From Nageia nagi (taxonomy: Eukaryota; Pinophyta), in assembly GCA_050084985.1 (NCBI GenBank), contig JBITNC010000002.1, forward strand, positions 1,426,001-1,490,000: a DNA stretch of 64,000 nt. The letters run 5' to 3'. Position 1 is the first letter of the stretch; every line of letters starts with the position of its first letter. This document shows positions 11,049-23,283 of this stretch, piece after piece. The notes under the pieces were generated by a model, which was not told where the DNA came from, did not search any database, and saw only the letters and a program-made list of their open reading frames with translations. Made by a program: the position numbers and the translations under genes.

Positions 11049-12229
11049 TGTAAATGGCTCAAAATCCCTGCACTTGAATCACTCAAACACCTATGAGTAA
11101 TTCCAAGAATCTTGAATCATTTGCATCTAATTTTCCTATGTTAATTACTAACAAATTTGCCAAAGATAGGGTTTAGCAATTATCCTTTATCCTTCAATGA
11201 TGCAATGTGACATCTAGACCTAAAAGGAAAATAAAATAAAAAAAAGATGGGAGACTTCAAATAACAAGTCCTTGAGACCTTGTGACCATTCAAGTGAGGT
11301 GAAACCCCAAATCAACAAGGTTGTAAGGCTCCTTTGTACACAATCAAGAGGATGATAGAAAAGATTAAAATGCCTATGATGTAAATATGATCTTGAGACA
11401 TAGACTAGGGACAAAGCTTGTGCAAAAAAATTGAACAATGCTAATTGACAATGATGTGATAATGCTCTGAAAAAGATTTATCAAAACCTATAAATGCATA
11501 AATATTTGCTTAAATGATCAAATATAACAATGATAACAATGGATGCAAGAAAATTAAATATAGATCTAATGTTAGCAATGCTCATATAACGATAAAGATC
11601 CTTCAAATTCTAAGGTTTAGACCTTAAAGGTCAAACCCTAGGTTAAAACCCTAAAGATACAAATGATCCTAAATGCACCTATATGCCAAACAATTGTGAA
11701 TATACAATTTAATAAAGGATACAATTCTTCAATGGAGATTATTTAAAGCTTTAAACCTGCAAATACCCATGAAATCAAAAATTGATAACATAAGCACATC
11801 AATTGACCAAAAGGTACCTCAATCCATGGAGCATGGAGAAGTAATCCCAAGGCTTGGAGATGGAGGCTCAAGTCTTGATGTAACCCTTTAAAAATTGATT
11901 TCATAGGTCTAGATGCACACAATAAAGCGCAAGTCACAGAGCTCATGAGAAGTTGTGCAAAGCAAGAAGAGTATTGAAAAGTGAGCCCATATTGGCTTTT
12001 ATAAACCTCAGGCAAGATCATCTAGATAATTGTGTGACCTGCAGGATCATCCAAGCGATTGGAACCAAAATGTTAGTAATAACTTAAAGGTCAAAATGAT
12101 GTCGACTGAGCAGGTTGAAAGTCCTACAAAAATACGTTAAGTAGACATGATAGTACAAGATATGCTAAATGCCATAAATGTTAATATAACCATGTCAACA
12201 ATGTAAAATGCAATTTTAGGGTGTTTACA
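11049..12229 (-). repeat. 5' LTR of the Tat-type element
   Basis: 1181 bp with mirror ends TGTAAA...TTTACA: minus strand begins TGTAAACACCC at 12229 and ends ATTTACA at 11049, directly before the primer site. The outer edge meets the reading frame of a copia integrase at 12230, which supports it as the true border. The matching 3' LTR is outside the window. Confidence 0.8.
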
Positions 12230-13752
12230 TCTATATATTATATGTTTCCCTTTTCTTATGTATTTCCTTGTAACTGATCTTTAAACATGATTTTTTCATT
12301 GAATACCACATCTTCAATCCTAATGATTTTGTTATTTTCATAAACCCAAAAATAATAACTATAATGATTAACTCCATATCTAATGAAAGTACATTTCTTG
12401 GATTTTGCATCAAGCTTCTTTCTACTTTCCTTATCAATATGCACAAAAACTTCACAACTGAAAGTCTTTAGAAAAGAATAGTTAATATGTTTACATATCC
12501 ATACCTCCTTTGGAATACCATCATCTAGGGAACTTGAAGGTCCTCTATGTATTAAGTAAATAGAATTATCCATAGCATGTGACCAAAATTGTAAGGGAAA
12601 TCTAGCATATAATCTCATACATTTTACACATTCCATGATTATTTTATGCATCCTTTCTGATACACCATTTTGTTATGGTGTTCTTATAATTATCTTCAAC
12701 CTATGAATCCCATGGTATGAATAGTAACTATCAAATTCTTTACTACAATATTATCCTCAATATAAGATCTAAGACACTTCACCTTATTTTATGTTTCATT
12801 TTCAACCAAAACTTTTCATTTATTGAATGTATCAAAAATATTAATTTTTTTAATACAGTAAATCCAAGTTTTTTTAGATGCATCATCAATAAAAGCAACA
12901 TAATAATGAGAGAAACCAAGAGATGATACTTAAGCTGGTACCCATATATTTTTATGCACAAGCTCTAACTTTCCCCTCTTCTTTTCTTTTCCAACTCTAA
13001 TAAAATTTACTATTTTCCATTATTTTATAAACACAATACTTACAGAAGTCTAAATGAATCTACTTCAAGCTAGGAAACAAATCCTTAAGAGAAGAATCTA
13101 CATTCCCTTCTCACCCATATGCCTAAGCCTATGATGCCATAAAGTTGTCTTTGTTCCTATAAAAGCTAAAGTAATTGAAGATTAATTATTTCCAATACAT
13201 AAATACAATGTATCTACCCTCTTTCATGTTGCTACTATCAAAGATCCTTTAGTAACCTTCAATGAAAATTTCATATATATATATTCTTCCAATTTCCCTA
13301 TTGAAATTATATTTCATAATTAGAAATATGTCTTACATCTTTCAACATTAATGGATTTCCATTTAGTAATTTTATTTGTATCTTATCCATTTTAATAATT
13401 TTCAATAGATGATCATACCCAAATAAACATGTCCATAATCACCTTGAACACAGTTTAAAAAATATTTTCTTTGGGGTGTGGCATGAAATGAAGCCACGAT
13501 GTCTATCACCCAATAATCAAAAATATTATATAATGAAAGAATTAAAGCATCTTGCAACACATCACCTATTACATTTATTTCTTGATCATTATTATTATTA
13601 TTAGTGTTGTTGTTGCTATTCGTTGTCATCCTTTTCCTTTTAAGACCAACAATATCTTTCCAAGTGTTTTTTCATTCCATAATGCCAACATTTTAATCTT
13701 CTTTTAGATTTATATTTATCTTTCTTTGATTTTGCATGACTTGTTGGACTCT
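12230..13752 (-). pseudogene. older copia element: protease and integrase region
   Basis: Minus strand, high to low: zinc-knuckle and protease region (13402-13629, with ASFHATPQRKYFLNCVQGD; the DSG active site reads DIVA, so it is inactive), the integrase zinc region with LWHH (about 13120-13145), and the integrase core end with KIIMECVKCMRLYARFPLQF, SIYLIHRGPSSSLD and FVHIDKESRKKLDAKSKKC (12256-12651). Downstream RT and RNase H are absent because the Tat LTR begins at 12229. The upstream gag is found at 19028-19690, beyond a younger copia insertion. It contains many stops. Confidence 0.82.
13748..13752. repeat. target site duplication ACTCT (left)
   Basis: ACTCT directly before the copia 5' LTR; repeated at 19023-19027 after the 3' LTR. 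Confidence 0.85.
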
Positions 13753-14231
13753 TGAAGACTTTGAAGAACTCAAGACAACTTGAAGCATCTAAAATTGATC
13801 AAATCCAAGATTACTATTTTTGTCTTTTGCTCTCTGACTGCAAACTAATATGTTGCAGACCGGTTAGTCTAGTCCATAACAGAACAACTGGTTAGGACAC
13901 ATCATAATCGACCCATCAACTAGTAAACCAACCAACTGGCTAGTAATGTTTCTTGTGTAATATTTCTTTGCATTTTGGCATTTCATTTCATGTTTATTTT
14001 GTATTCCAGCTTGTAAGCTGAATGGTTAAGGTCACCTATGACTTCTTATGTGTTGTATGATGTATTAGCAAGGTTTGAAGTGTTTTAATTTATATATTGA
14101 ATTATCAATAAATATTTGGGTGTTTTTGGTTAAATTCCAATCCTCCATTATTAAGTGTGTGTTCATACTTTTGAGTTGCAGAGTTGAATTATAGAGCAAT
14201 TCATTTTAGCTAAAAGTGTTTAATAACTTCA
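13753..14231 (+). repeat. copia 5' LTR
   Basis: 479 bp, TGAAGACTTTGAAG...TAATAACTTCA, with a TATA-like AT-rich stretch near 14090-14115. The bases after it (TTTAGGAAGAGCTAGG) look like a damaged TGGTATCAGAGC primer site. Confidence 0.9.
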
Positions 14232-14257
14232 TTTAGGAAGAGCTAGGTTGGATCAAT

Positions 14258-15201
14258 TTGGGTTCAAGAAGAAGAAGAGAAGATATGACAAGCAACTCAA
14301 ATTCAATCACCATTCCAAAATTTGAAGGAGGTGACTATGAGTATTGGAGTGTCCGAATGAAAACTCTCCTAAAGGGAAAAGGCTATTGGGATATTGTAGA
14401 AGCTAGCTACAGTGATCTTGCAAATTGGAGTGCCTTGAATGTAGATGCAAAGAAAGAAGCAAATGAGAATGAGGAAAAAACTCTATGGCTCTATCCTTCA
14501 TACAAGCAACTTTGGTCAAAAGCATCTTCCCCAAAATCTCAGCTTGTGTCTCAACCTAAGAAGCATGGGCAGTATTGAGAGAAGGATATCAAGGGAGCCT
14601 CAAAGTGAAAGAAGTAAAACTTAAAACACTGAGAATGGAGTTTGAGAATATGAAGCAAGAAGAGAAGGATACTGGTGGCGATTACTGTGTGAGAGTGAAA
14701 GTCATAATCAATGAAATAGCCACTCTTAGAGAGAAGATAGAGAAGAAGGTTATCATTAAGAAGGTTTTGAGAACCTTAACAAAAAAAATTGATCATGTTG
14801 CATGTATTATTGAAGAGACAAAGGATCTCTCTACCATGGAAATTGATAATTTAATTAGCTCTTTCACATCACATGAAGAGAGAATGTCAAAGAGAACAAG
14901 AGTAGGAACAAATAACAGTGATGAGCAAGAATTCTCCATCAAAGAAAATGAAGGACAAGGAAGAGGACAAGGTAGAGGTGCAAGAGGAAGAGGTAGATCC
15001 AGAAGAGAAGGAAGAAGAGGTTCTTTTGGAAGAGTAAGAGGAAGAGAGCAAAACTCAAAAAATGAACTAGCATCATCATCAAGGGAGAGACATTCCGGAA
15101 GAAGAGCCGGTAGAGGTAAAGATAAAAAAAATATGGAATGCTATTACTATAATAAATTTGGCCATCTTGAGTATGAATGCAGAATGAAGCAAGCACATTA
15201 A
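14258..15201 (+). pseudogene. copia gag
   Basis: Frame 14258-14578 gives the gag start with IPKFEGGDYEYWSVRMKTLL and GYWDIVE, typical of the copia UBN2-type gag. After a stop/frameshift near 14578 the gag continues to 15201 with LKTLRMEFENMKQEE, a long RG-rich basic linker (about 14955-15060) and a zinc knuckle CYYYNKFGHLEYEC. The second Cys of the knuckle (15148-15150, TAT) is Tyr, so the knuckle is broken. Nucleic-acid binding in the particle would be its role. Confidence 0.88.
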
Positions 15202-15264
15202 GGCAAAGTAGTAAATTATGGAGAGTAAGAGCATGGTTATGGTGAAGAGCAATTATTCCTATCA

Positions 15265-18200
15265 ATGACAAATTTTCAAAAACTTAAAGTTGAGACTTGG
15301 CTATTAGATAGTGGGTGCTCAAATCACATTATAGATGAGAAATCTTTGCTCTCCTCAATTGACTTCTCTTATAAATTGAGTGTGAGATTAGGAGATGAGA
15401 AAAGATTGAAGATTGCTGGCAACGGAGAGATGCAAGTTTTGACAAAGAAGGGAACCATGAAGGTAAAGAACATCTACTACACTCTGTATTTAAAAAAATG
15501 TTTATTGAGTATTGGCCAAATGCTAGAAAAGAATTATAAATTGGTATTTGAAGATAAAATGTGTAAGATATATGATAAGAATCATGGTGAGAGACTTGTG
15601 ATTACTGTTCATATGATTGAAAATAAACTCTTTCTTGTAAAATTTCTTGAAAGATGGTGGCTATGTTTTTGTGGGGATTGAGGACAAGAGTAAACTTTGG
15701 CATATGAGACTTGATCACTTGAACTTTTAGAGTTTGAAAACTCTTTCAGAAATGGTGAGAGGGCTTCCACAAGTAGAAGAAAGTAAAGATGTGTGTGAAG
15801 GGTGTGCACTAGGAAAGCAAGCAAAGGGTAAGTTTTCGAAGAATGAAGCATGGAGAGTCAAACACCTTCTCTAATTGGTCCATATTGACATTTGTGGGCC
15901 TATGCAAACTCAAAGTTTTGGTAAATCTTCTTACTTTATCACTTTCATTAATGATTTCACAAGAATGAGTTGGGTTTATTTTATCTCAAGCAAAGATAAA
16001 GCATTTGATTATTTTAAGGAATTCAAATTGTTTTTTGAGAAGCAAAGTGGGCATAGTGTGAAGTGCTTGAGAAGTGATAAAGGAGGGGAGAACTGTAGCA
16101 ATGAATTTTTTCAGCTTTGCAAATAGAATGGCATTAGAAGACACCTTAACTCTCCCTACACCCCACAGCAAAATGGTGTAGCGGAAAGGAAAAATAAGAC
16201 TCTTGTTGAAATGGTAAGAAGCATGATGCAAAGTAAAAAATTACCCAACATTTATTAGGATGAATCAATAAGAATGGCAGTGTACATTTTGAACCGATCT
16301 CTTACAAGAAGCTTTGATAAAATTACCCCTTATGAAGCTTGGTTTGAAAGAAAATCAAATTTGGAACACTTGAGAGTGTTTGGGTGTCTTGCATATGTTC
16401 ACATTAATGATGAAAAGAAGAGGAAGTTGGATACAAAATCTAAGCCTTATGTGTTTATAGGATATTGTGAGCATTCAAAAGCTTACAAATTCTATAATTC
16501 CAAGAGCCACAAAATAATTGTATCAAGAGATGCAATTTTTGATGAAGGGGGAGAATATAGTAATAAAAAATTGTAGCAAAGTGGTCTTGAAGAAGAGAGT
16601 TTGGAGGAGCAAGAAATAGTAAAAGAGTAGCCCAACCATGTTGTGAGAAATAAAATTAAAGGACAACCACCAAGTATGAGTGCTCCAAGCTCACCAAGAT
16701 CATCTAGCTCCACTACGCCACCAAATTTGTAAGTGCACCAAGTTTACCCAATGCAAGATTGTTGAATCAAGGCAACAAAGGCAAGAGATGGTTGAAGAAT
16801 CATCTGGAAAGTCAAATTATAGATGGCAACACCATGAGGAGAATTACAAGAATCCAAACTCAAGAAATGCAAAATTTAGTTGCACAATTGGAGAACATTC
16901 AAATGTATGGAGATGAAGACAATGGAGAGCCCAAAGGTGAAATGGTAAACTATGCACTTTGTTCTATTTCAGATCTTGTTCCTATTTCAAATATTATTGT
17001 TATTGAACCATCTTGTTATGAAGAAGCTTGTTCTAATGGTGTTTAGATGCAAGCTATGGATGAGGAGTTTGATGCTATAAAGAGGAATGACACTTGGGAA
17101 CTTTGTGAGTTGCCCAAAGGCAAGAAAATGGTTGGTTCAAAATGGATGTACAAAACAAAATGCAAGGGTTATGAGAGTGTTAAAAGATACAAAGCAAGAC
17201 TAGTGGAAAAAAGATTCACTCAACAGTATGGAGTGGATTTTGAAAAGACATTTACACCGATTGCAAGGTAAGAAATAATTAGATTGGTACTTTCATTAGC
17301 TGCAAGCAAAAGTTGGATAATCCAACATATGGATGTGAAGAGTGCATTTTTAAATGGATACATAAATGAAGAGGTGTATGTAGCACAACCTCAAGGTTTT
17401 GAGGTTTTCGAAAAAGAACACCATGTATACAAGCTCAAAAAGGCTCTATATGGGTTGAAGCAAGCTCCAAGAGCTTGGTATACAAGAATTGATGGATACT
17501 TCAAAAGTGTGGGTTTTCAAAGAAGTGTAAGTGAACCTACCTTGTATTCCAAAAAAAATGGTACTGATATTTTGATTGTTTGCTTATATGTAGATGATTT
17601 GATATTCATGGGTAGCAGTAAAAAAATGAATGAAGCTTTCAAAACTCTTTTGATGGTTGAGTTTGAAATGAAAGATCTTGGTTTGATGAGCTACTTTCTT
17701 GGCTTGGAGGTGCATCAAACACAAGATGAAATCTTTGTGTCGCAATCCAAATATGAGAGAGACATGTTAAAAAGATTTAGTATGGAAAATTTTACACTTG
17801 TTGCAACACCTACAGCCCATGGAGAACACCTTTGCAAAGAAGATGGAGAACTAAAAGTGAATAAGAAACAATATAGAAGCATTGTTGGAAGTCTTATGTT
17901 TCTAACAAACACAAGACCAAATTTGCAATTTAGTGTATCTTTGGTTGTAAGATACATAAGTGATCCATCAATTGTACACCTCAAGGCAACAAAGAGAATA
18001 CTCAGATATGTGAAGGGAACAACAAACTATGGAATACATTATACATATAATTCTAAGCTCCAACTTATAGGTTTCAATGATAGTGATTAGGGCAGCAATT
18101 TGGATGATAGGAAGAGCACAAGTGGGAATTGCTTCTTTGTTGGATCAGGTTTGATATCATGGAGCTCCAGAAAATAATCTATTGTAGCACTTTCTAGTAC

Positions 18201-18573
18201 TAAAGCTGAATATGTAGCAATAACAAGTGCTTCCACACAAGCACTATAGTTGAGGAATGTGTTGAAGGAGATTAAACAGGAGTAAACACAAGAAATAACA
18301 ATTTTTTGTGACAACCAAAGTGCCATCAAGTTAGCACAAAACCCTATCCATCATTCCAGAATAAAGCATTTTGATTTGAAGACTTATTTCATCCAAGATT
18401 TGGTGGAGAAAGGGATAGTGAAATTAAGGTATTATCCAACACAAGATCAAGTGGTAGATATATTCACAAAATCGATGGCAAGATCTCAATTTGTGCTATT
18501 AAGAGACATGATTGTTGGTCCTCTTATCAGCAAGGGGGAGTATGAAGACTTTGAAGAACTCAGAACAAGTTGA
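15265..18573 (+). pseudogene. copia pol: protease, integrase, RT, RNase H
   Basis: In order: protease with WLLDSGCSNHI (active-site DSG intact, about 15298); frameshift near 15660-15690; integrase zinc region (LWHMRLDHL, then CEGCALGK); integrase core with VHIDICGPM, RSDKGGEN and PQQNGVAERKN, so the three acidic residues can be seen; RT with WIIQHMDVKSAFLNG and the catalytic CLYVDDLIFMG near 17590 intact; RNase H with LSSTKAEY. In-frame stops include 16124-16126, 16256-16258, 17269-17271, 18088-18090, 18175-18177 and 18247-18249. Most replace a Trp or Gln expected at that place. The gene is dead, but its enzyme centres have not been lost. Confidence 0.9.
18532..18540 (+). promoter_or_regulatory. 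copia polypurine tract
   Basis: AAGGGGGAG two bases before the 3' LTR at 18543; standard plus-strand primer site. Confidence 0.85.
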
Positions 18574-19022
18574 AGCATCTAAACTTGATCAAATTTGAGC
18601 TTACTATTTTTATCTTTTGCTCTCTATCTGCAAATCGGTACGTTGCAGATCGATTAGTCCAATCCATAACTGGCCAACCAGTTAAGACACACCATAATCG
18701 ACCCACTGACTAGTAAACTACCCAATCAGTTAGTAGTGTTTTTTGTGTAACATTTCTTTACATTTTTGGTATTTCATTTCATGTTCATTTTGTATTCCAA
18801 CTTGTAAGCTGAATGGTTAAGGTCGCCTATGACTTCTTATGTGTTGTATGATGTATTAGCACGGTTTGAAGTGTGTTAGTGTGTGAATTGCATTTTCAAT
18901 AAAGATTTGGGTGTTTTTGGTTAAATTCCAATTCTTCATTATTGAATGTGTGTTCATACTTTGAGTTGCATAGTTGAATTGTAGTGCCAATTCATTTTAG
19001 TTGAAAGTGTTTAATAACTTCA
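18543..19022 (+). repeat. copia 3' LTR
   Basis: 480 bp, aligned end to end with 13753-14231. It ends TAATAACTTCA and is followed by ACTCT at 19023-19027. Confidence 0.9.
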
Positions 19023-19725
19023 ACTCTTTCCTCTCTCCTTTCATCTTCCTCTATTCTCTATAGTTAAAGCATTATCTAATGTCTCACATGTGATTTTTCA
19101 TCACATTTTATCACTAAGAATAACATCAAAAATATCATCAAGCTTTAAAGTATTTGAACCAAAGATACAATTACTCATAGTTATGATTAACTTATTCTAA
19201 CTTTCTGGAAATGAGCATAAGATCAAAATAGCCCTAACCTCATTATTAAAATCTACTCCAATAGAGTTTAATTGATTAGTGATCATGTTAAACTCATTTA
19301 AATGATAAAAAATAAATACACCTTATGACATCTTCATATTAAATAAATCTATCATAGCAAATAACTTATTTGAAGCTAAGAGTTTTGGATACACTTAAGC
19401 CAAAGCACTTATTAAATATTTCATTATCTTTTCCTTAGAAATGTTGAAAGTCACCAACATTGCCAAGGAAAATTGTATTGTTCCTAATGCCTTTTTATCA
19501 AGAAGTTCCCATTCACTTGCCATACCCATCAAATTCTTTGTTATTTCGCTTAATGGTAGGTAAATATCCTTCTTATATAGATAGTCCTCCATTTGCATCT
19601 TTCATAGCTAGTAGTTTTGGTCATTAAACTTTTCAACCCTAAATTTATCTTCTTTTGTCATTTCTCCTACTCGAACTAGAAACCCTATTATAAAGCAACT
19701 TTAACAACCTTTCTTTGATACCAAT
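19023..19725 (-). pseudogene. older copia element: gag and primer site
   Basis: Continuation of the minus-strand copia interrupted at 13752. The frame at 19395-19598 reads MQMEDYLYKKDIYLPL and KKALGTIQFSLAMLVTFNISKEK, a copia gag N-terminal region. The minus-strand primer site TGGTATCAAAGA lies at 19712-19723, two bases from the LTR edge at 19726, and matches the initiator-Met type except for one or two changes. Region 19023-19390 holds further broken gag. Confidence 0.82.
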
Positions 19726-20009
19726 TGTTAGGATTAATCAATTTTTAAATAAATCGAATATAGTGTATAAATTAAAAATGCAAAAGAAAATCAAACACAA
19801 TAGAGACGCATATTTAACATGGTTCATCCAATGTGAGCTACATCCATAGAAAAAATATTTAGTCCATCCTTTATTCCATCTAGAATAATAAAATCATATA
19901 ACTAACAACAAATCCGATGTCAAAATCTTTTCTCTTTATCTTATGCATCTCACACTCTAATTATATACATGTGCATTACCCAATTGTCATATTTATAATT
20001 TCCATTACA
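19726..20009 (-). repeat. 5' LTR of the older copia element
   Basis: Minus-strand end CCTAACA at 19726 is fixed by the adjacent primer site. The outer edge at 20009 (minus TGTAATGG) is a guess based on TG...CA ends, because no second LTR lies in the window. Confidence 0.5.
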
Positions 20010-20044
20010 AATCCTCTTTTTAGAAAAAAAAAATGAGTTGCCTT

Positions 20045-21720
20045 TGAGGGTAAGAAGATAATAATTGAAATTGAAATTTCATATTAATGTTTGTGGGTGG
20101 CCAAAAATACTTAATGGGATTTTAGAGAAGATACATATAATAAGAGCAAGGGAGTGCCTAGTACAACTCCTATGTGTGAGAGTGAAGTATACAAAAAAGA
20201 GAGTCAAATTACAACAGTTCTAAATTAGGTAGTAAGCCTATATATCTCAATCAAGAGGCTCCATCGATGTTTGAGGTCAGGATAAAGCTCTTGATATTAT
20301 AACCAAAGGAATTAACCCTAGTGGATTTAGCAATAATATATCATCAAGTGATCCTTCATGAATTTTTAGTGTTTATATGATGTTTCCAATTCATGTCTTT
20401 TTGTGATTGAATATATGATGTGGTAAGTTTGGGATCCAATATTAGGGCCTAGTGTATAATACCAAGGGTCCAAATGTGACTAAAATAAGATCCTCCAAAT
20501 TTAGAGAGAAAAAGAATCAAGCACCATAACCAACAAAGATCTGAGTCTTAATAGGCGATGTTGAAGACCACTTAACAAGTATGCATAGTCTTATCAAGAT
20601 AAAAAAATTGATCATCATCCCATGTGAAAGTTTCTCCTTTTTATAAGCAAGTCAGCCTCTAGAAAGTACACTTAGAATCCAACATCAACATCAAGCCCAT
20701 GCGCAATAAAATAAAGAAAATAACATGAGATTGCACTTAAGTTGGAATATGATAATAAAGTAAGATATAAAAATAAAATAAAATATATAATCAAATAAGT
20801 AATAAGCCAAGTAAATTTGGATGAAGGAATCAAAATTAAGTCAACAATTGACCTAGAGAAAATCTCTAAGTGATTTCTCTATTTTTTTGTAATTGGCTTA
20901 TGAGGGCACCTAGCATGAGTAGTAGTAGATGTAGGTTGATTTAAGAACTTTATAGAAAGCCTATAACTTCTTTAGCAAGAAGAGTTTCTTAGTGTGCCAA
21001 AAGAATAACTTTTTCTCCACTTTTGGAATAATAAACTCCTAAAGCTAGGACATGGAGCTTTAAAAATAAAATGGGATGCCCAAGAATTTGAGAATTTCAT
21101 TTGGTTCTATCCATCTCCATTGAATATGGTTTATCTAATAGGGAGTTGTAAAAAGAGATTTTTTATATCAAGAGGTATTTCTCCATTGAATGTTAGAGCC
21201 AAAGGCCTTTCAAAAGTTATCCAAACATTCCAATACCTATTTGAAGAAAGTTTCATCCTCTTATAATGTTAAGAATGAATAATTTATAAAATGACCATTG
21301 ACAATGTAACCTTGATTGCCGAGAAGGGAGACTCCTTTGACTAAACCTTGGAACATTTGATTAGCAAGCAAATAGTCAAAACCTTTTACTACCAAGACAT
21401 AAAGAAAGGGCACTAAAAGGTAACCTTAATGTATAGATTGAAAAAAAACATATCATCTCATATTGAGACTTATTGAAAGCCGGTATTCTTGAATCATCTT
21501 GAAATAACATTTGAATCAAATTTATGAAATTATCACCACTTAATGCCTTATACATGGCTAAGATGAAATTCCTTTCAATTTTGTTGTAAACTTTCTCAAA
21601 ATCGATTTTAATGAAATGTGCAAGTTGTTTGGTTAGCCTAGCCCACTCCATACCTTCCTAGACATCTAGAACATTATCCAGAATGAGTCGATTGCGATTA
21701 AGCGTATTTATTTCAATCTA
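20045..21720 (-). pseudogene. L1-type LINE remnant (RT fragment and 3' end)
   Basis: The frame at 21376-21651 reads EWARLTKQLAHFIKIDFEKVY then FILAMYKALSGDNFINLIQMLFQD, the RT palm of plant L1-type LINEs (the first catalytic Asp region, KIDFEKVY, is present). Toward lower coordinates the frame decays. The low end near 20080-20130 shares a terminal motif (ATTAATRTCC...GACCA...GGTCAATGG) with three other places in the window, suggesting the common 3' end. The 5' half is missing. Confidence 0.72.
20525..20700. repeat. interspersed repeat, copy 1 of 2
   Basis: Shares AATAGGCGATGTTGAAGA, ATCAAGATAAA and TTATAAGCAAG in the same order and spacing with 53720-53900. No coding content recognised. Confidence 0.6.
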
Positions 21721-22800
21721 ACCAATAAAGGGAGCAAGGGTTGTAATCACTAAATCATTTAAAATAATCTTATAGTTTATATCTTAATTTATATTATTTT
21801 CAATAATAAACATATATATATATATATATATTGCAAAAAAAATTATCAACTTTAAAATTTCTAATATCATTGAAAAAATTAAAATGAATTTAAGTATATA
21901 GTCTAAAAATATTATAGATAGTGATTTAATTTTTTTCAAAATAATATATAAATTTTAATTAAAATGTTATCTTTATATAACTAATAAAAAGGCAAATTAC
22001 AAAAATAGTCCTCACAATTTGCAAACTTACAAAAATAGCCTTCTCAATTTGTAAAATTACAAAAATGGGCCCATAGAATTTTTATTTACAAAAAATGGCC
22101 TTGAAACCAATACCCAAGATCATGAGTTTATTGGACACTTCTCACACTCTCTTTCCACAAGAAGAACATGTATGTCTTTTTTTATAGTGTTGCATTCAAC
22201 CTTACAACAAATCAAGCGTATCCACACTCTCATTTTCAAATGTAATCAGCCGACAAAAGATGATTTTTTGTACATCACCCTTCTCTAAATGTATATCAAA
22301 TGTAGCAACCTCATGGCTTATGATGTTTTCCATGAAATCATAAAAGGATATGCACATAATCGATTTCTAAAGAAACTTGTAAATCTTTTTAAGAAAATGT
22401 AAAACATAAATACAAAATTACAAATTTAAGAAGCTATATGAAATATATAATCATTTTTGTAAATAAAAAATTTAAAAGATCATTTTTATATTTTCATTAA
22501 TTGTGAACACCATTTTTATAATCTACCCTTAATAAAATAATATCTTAAAAATACCAAACTCGAATACAAAGTTGAAGCTAATAATTATATTTGTAACATT
22601 TACGTGAATAACAAATTGAATGTGCAATGCATTTTAAACCCAATTGAATCATGTTTCAAAATTAAACAATTTTAATATTTTTGAAGTTAGCATTTCATAT
22701 ACTTGCATCTTCATCAAGTAAGTTGCATTATCATTTTAAATTATGGAAACTCGTTAAGAAAATTGACAATTGACCTAAAAAGAACCATATAAAAAGAATT
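21721..22800. other. AT-rich intergenic DNA with simple repeats
   Basis: No gene recognised. Holds a (TA)n run at 21812-21830 and a 30-bp tandem repeat at 21997-22090; otherwise very AT-rich. Confidence 0.6.
21997..22090. repeat. 30-bp tandem repeat, about three units
   Basis: Units start TTACAAAAAT at 21997, 22027 and 22057, with a fourth partial start near 22085. The spacing is exactly 30 bp for the first two. Confidence 0.75.
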
Positions 22801-23283
22801 CATTTAGTAATTTGTAACACATTTCTCTCTCTTACATCTCACATGGGCATTTGAGGGGGAGAGAGAAATATTCTTTTCAAAACTTCTATTCACATAATCC
22901 AGTAGAAGGCAGACATCCACAACATCCTTGTTTAGAAACAACACATTCAAGTGGAAAGAGGAATCACAGCAGCCCAGTACGGTGGACAGTTGATACAGAC
23001 TCCCATGCCATCTCCTGCCCTGCCCTGCCCGGACCACCCTCTTTACCTGCCGCCCGGCCATCCACTTTGCCCGAATCTCTGCCGTCCCATTGCCTTTCCA
23101 CCCGACCACCCCGAAATGCGTTCTCCATCATTTCCCCACTTTCTAAAAGGCATTTAAAAAAAGTCTTCGCTGTACACACCGCCACTCTCTATCCCATCCA
23201 ATTAATCAATCCTTCCCCCTCTTAAAAAAACAATTAGCAGAATATAAAATTTTAGAAAACCATACTGCTAATGCCACCCAACA
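22801..23283. other. 3' flank of the U-box gene
   Basis: Transition from AT-rich repeats to the GC-rich gene island. Overlapping short frames on both strands (for example 22851-23225 plus and 22804-23109 minus) show no domain and are probably chance frames in GC-rich DNA. Part of it should be the 3' UTR of the minus-strand gene. Confidence 0.55.

Larger units (their letters stand above)
481..12229 (-). mobile_element. Ty3/gypsy Tat-type retrotransposon, decayed and interrupted
   Basis: Minus-strand gypsy element read from high to low coordinates: 5' LTR, tRNA-type primer site, gag, protease, reverse transcriptase, RNase H, then an additional (archaeal-type) RNase H next to the break at 480. 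The extra RNase H and the TGGCGA-type primer site are typical of the Tat lineage. The 3' part (integrase, 3' LTR) is missing because another LTR starts at 480. The coding region is full of stops and frameshifts. The 5' LTR end at 12229 abuts an older copia integrase, so this element probably inserted into that copia. The element is itself interrupted at 3939-6131 by a small LTR element. Confidence 0.85.
13753..19022 (+). mobile_element. complete Ty1/copia retrotransposon, plus strand
   Basis: 5270 bp with two LTRs (13753-14231, 18543-19022), TG...CA ends, a perfect ACTCT duplication, a polypurine tract (AAGGGGGAG, 18532-18540) and gag, protease, integrase, RT and RNase H in copia order. It is inserted into an older minus-strand copia. 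The LTRs differ at roughly a tenth of positions by eye, so the insertion is old. Several stops and a frameshift inactivate it, but the catalytic motifs of protease, integrase and RT are readable. Confidence 0.92.

Noticed and set aside
22804-23225. Overlapping frames on both strands 3' of the U-box gene
   Set aside because: No domain, mutually overlapping, and explained by GC-rich composition.
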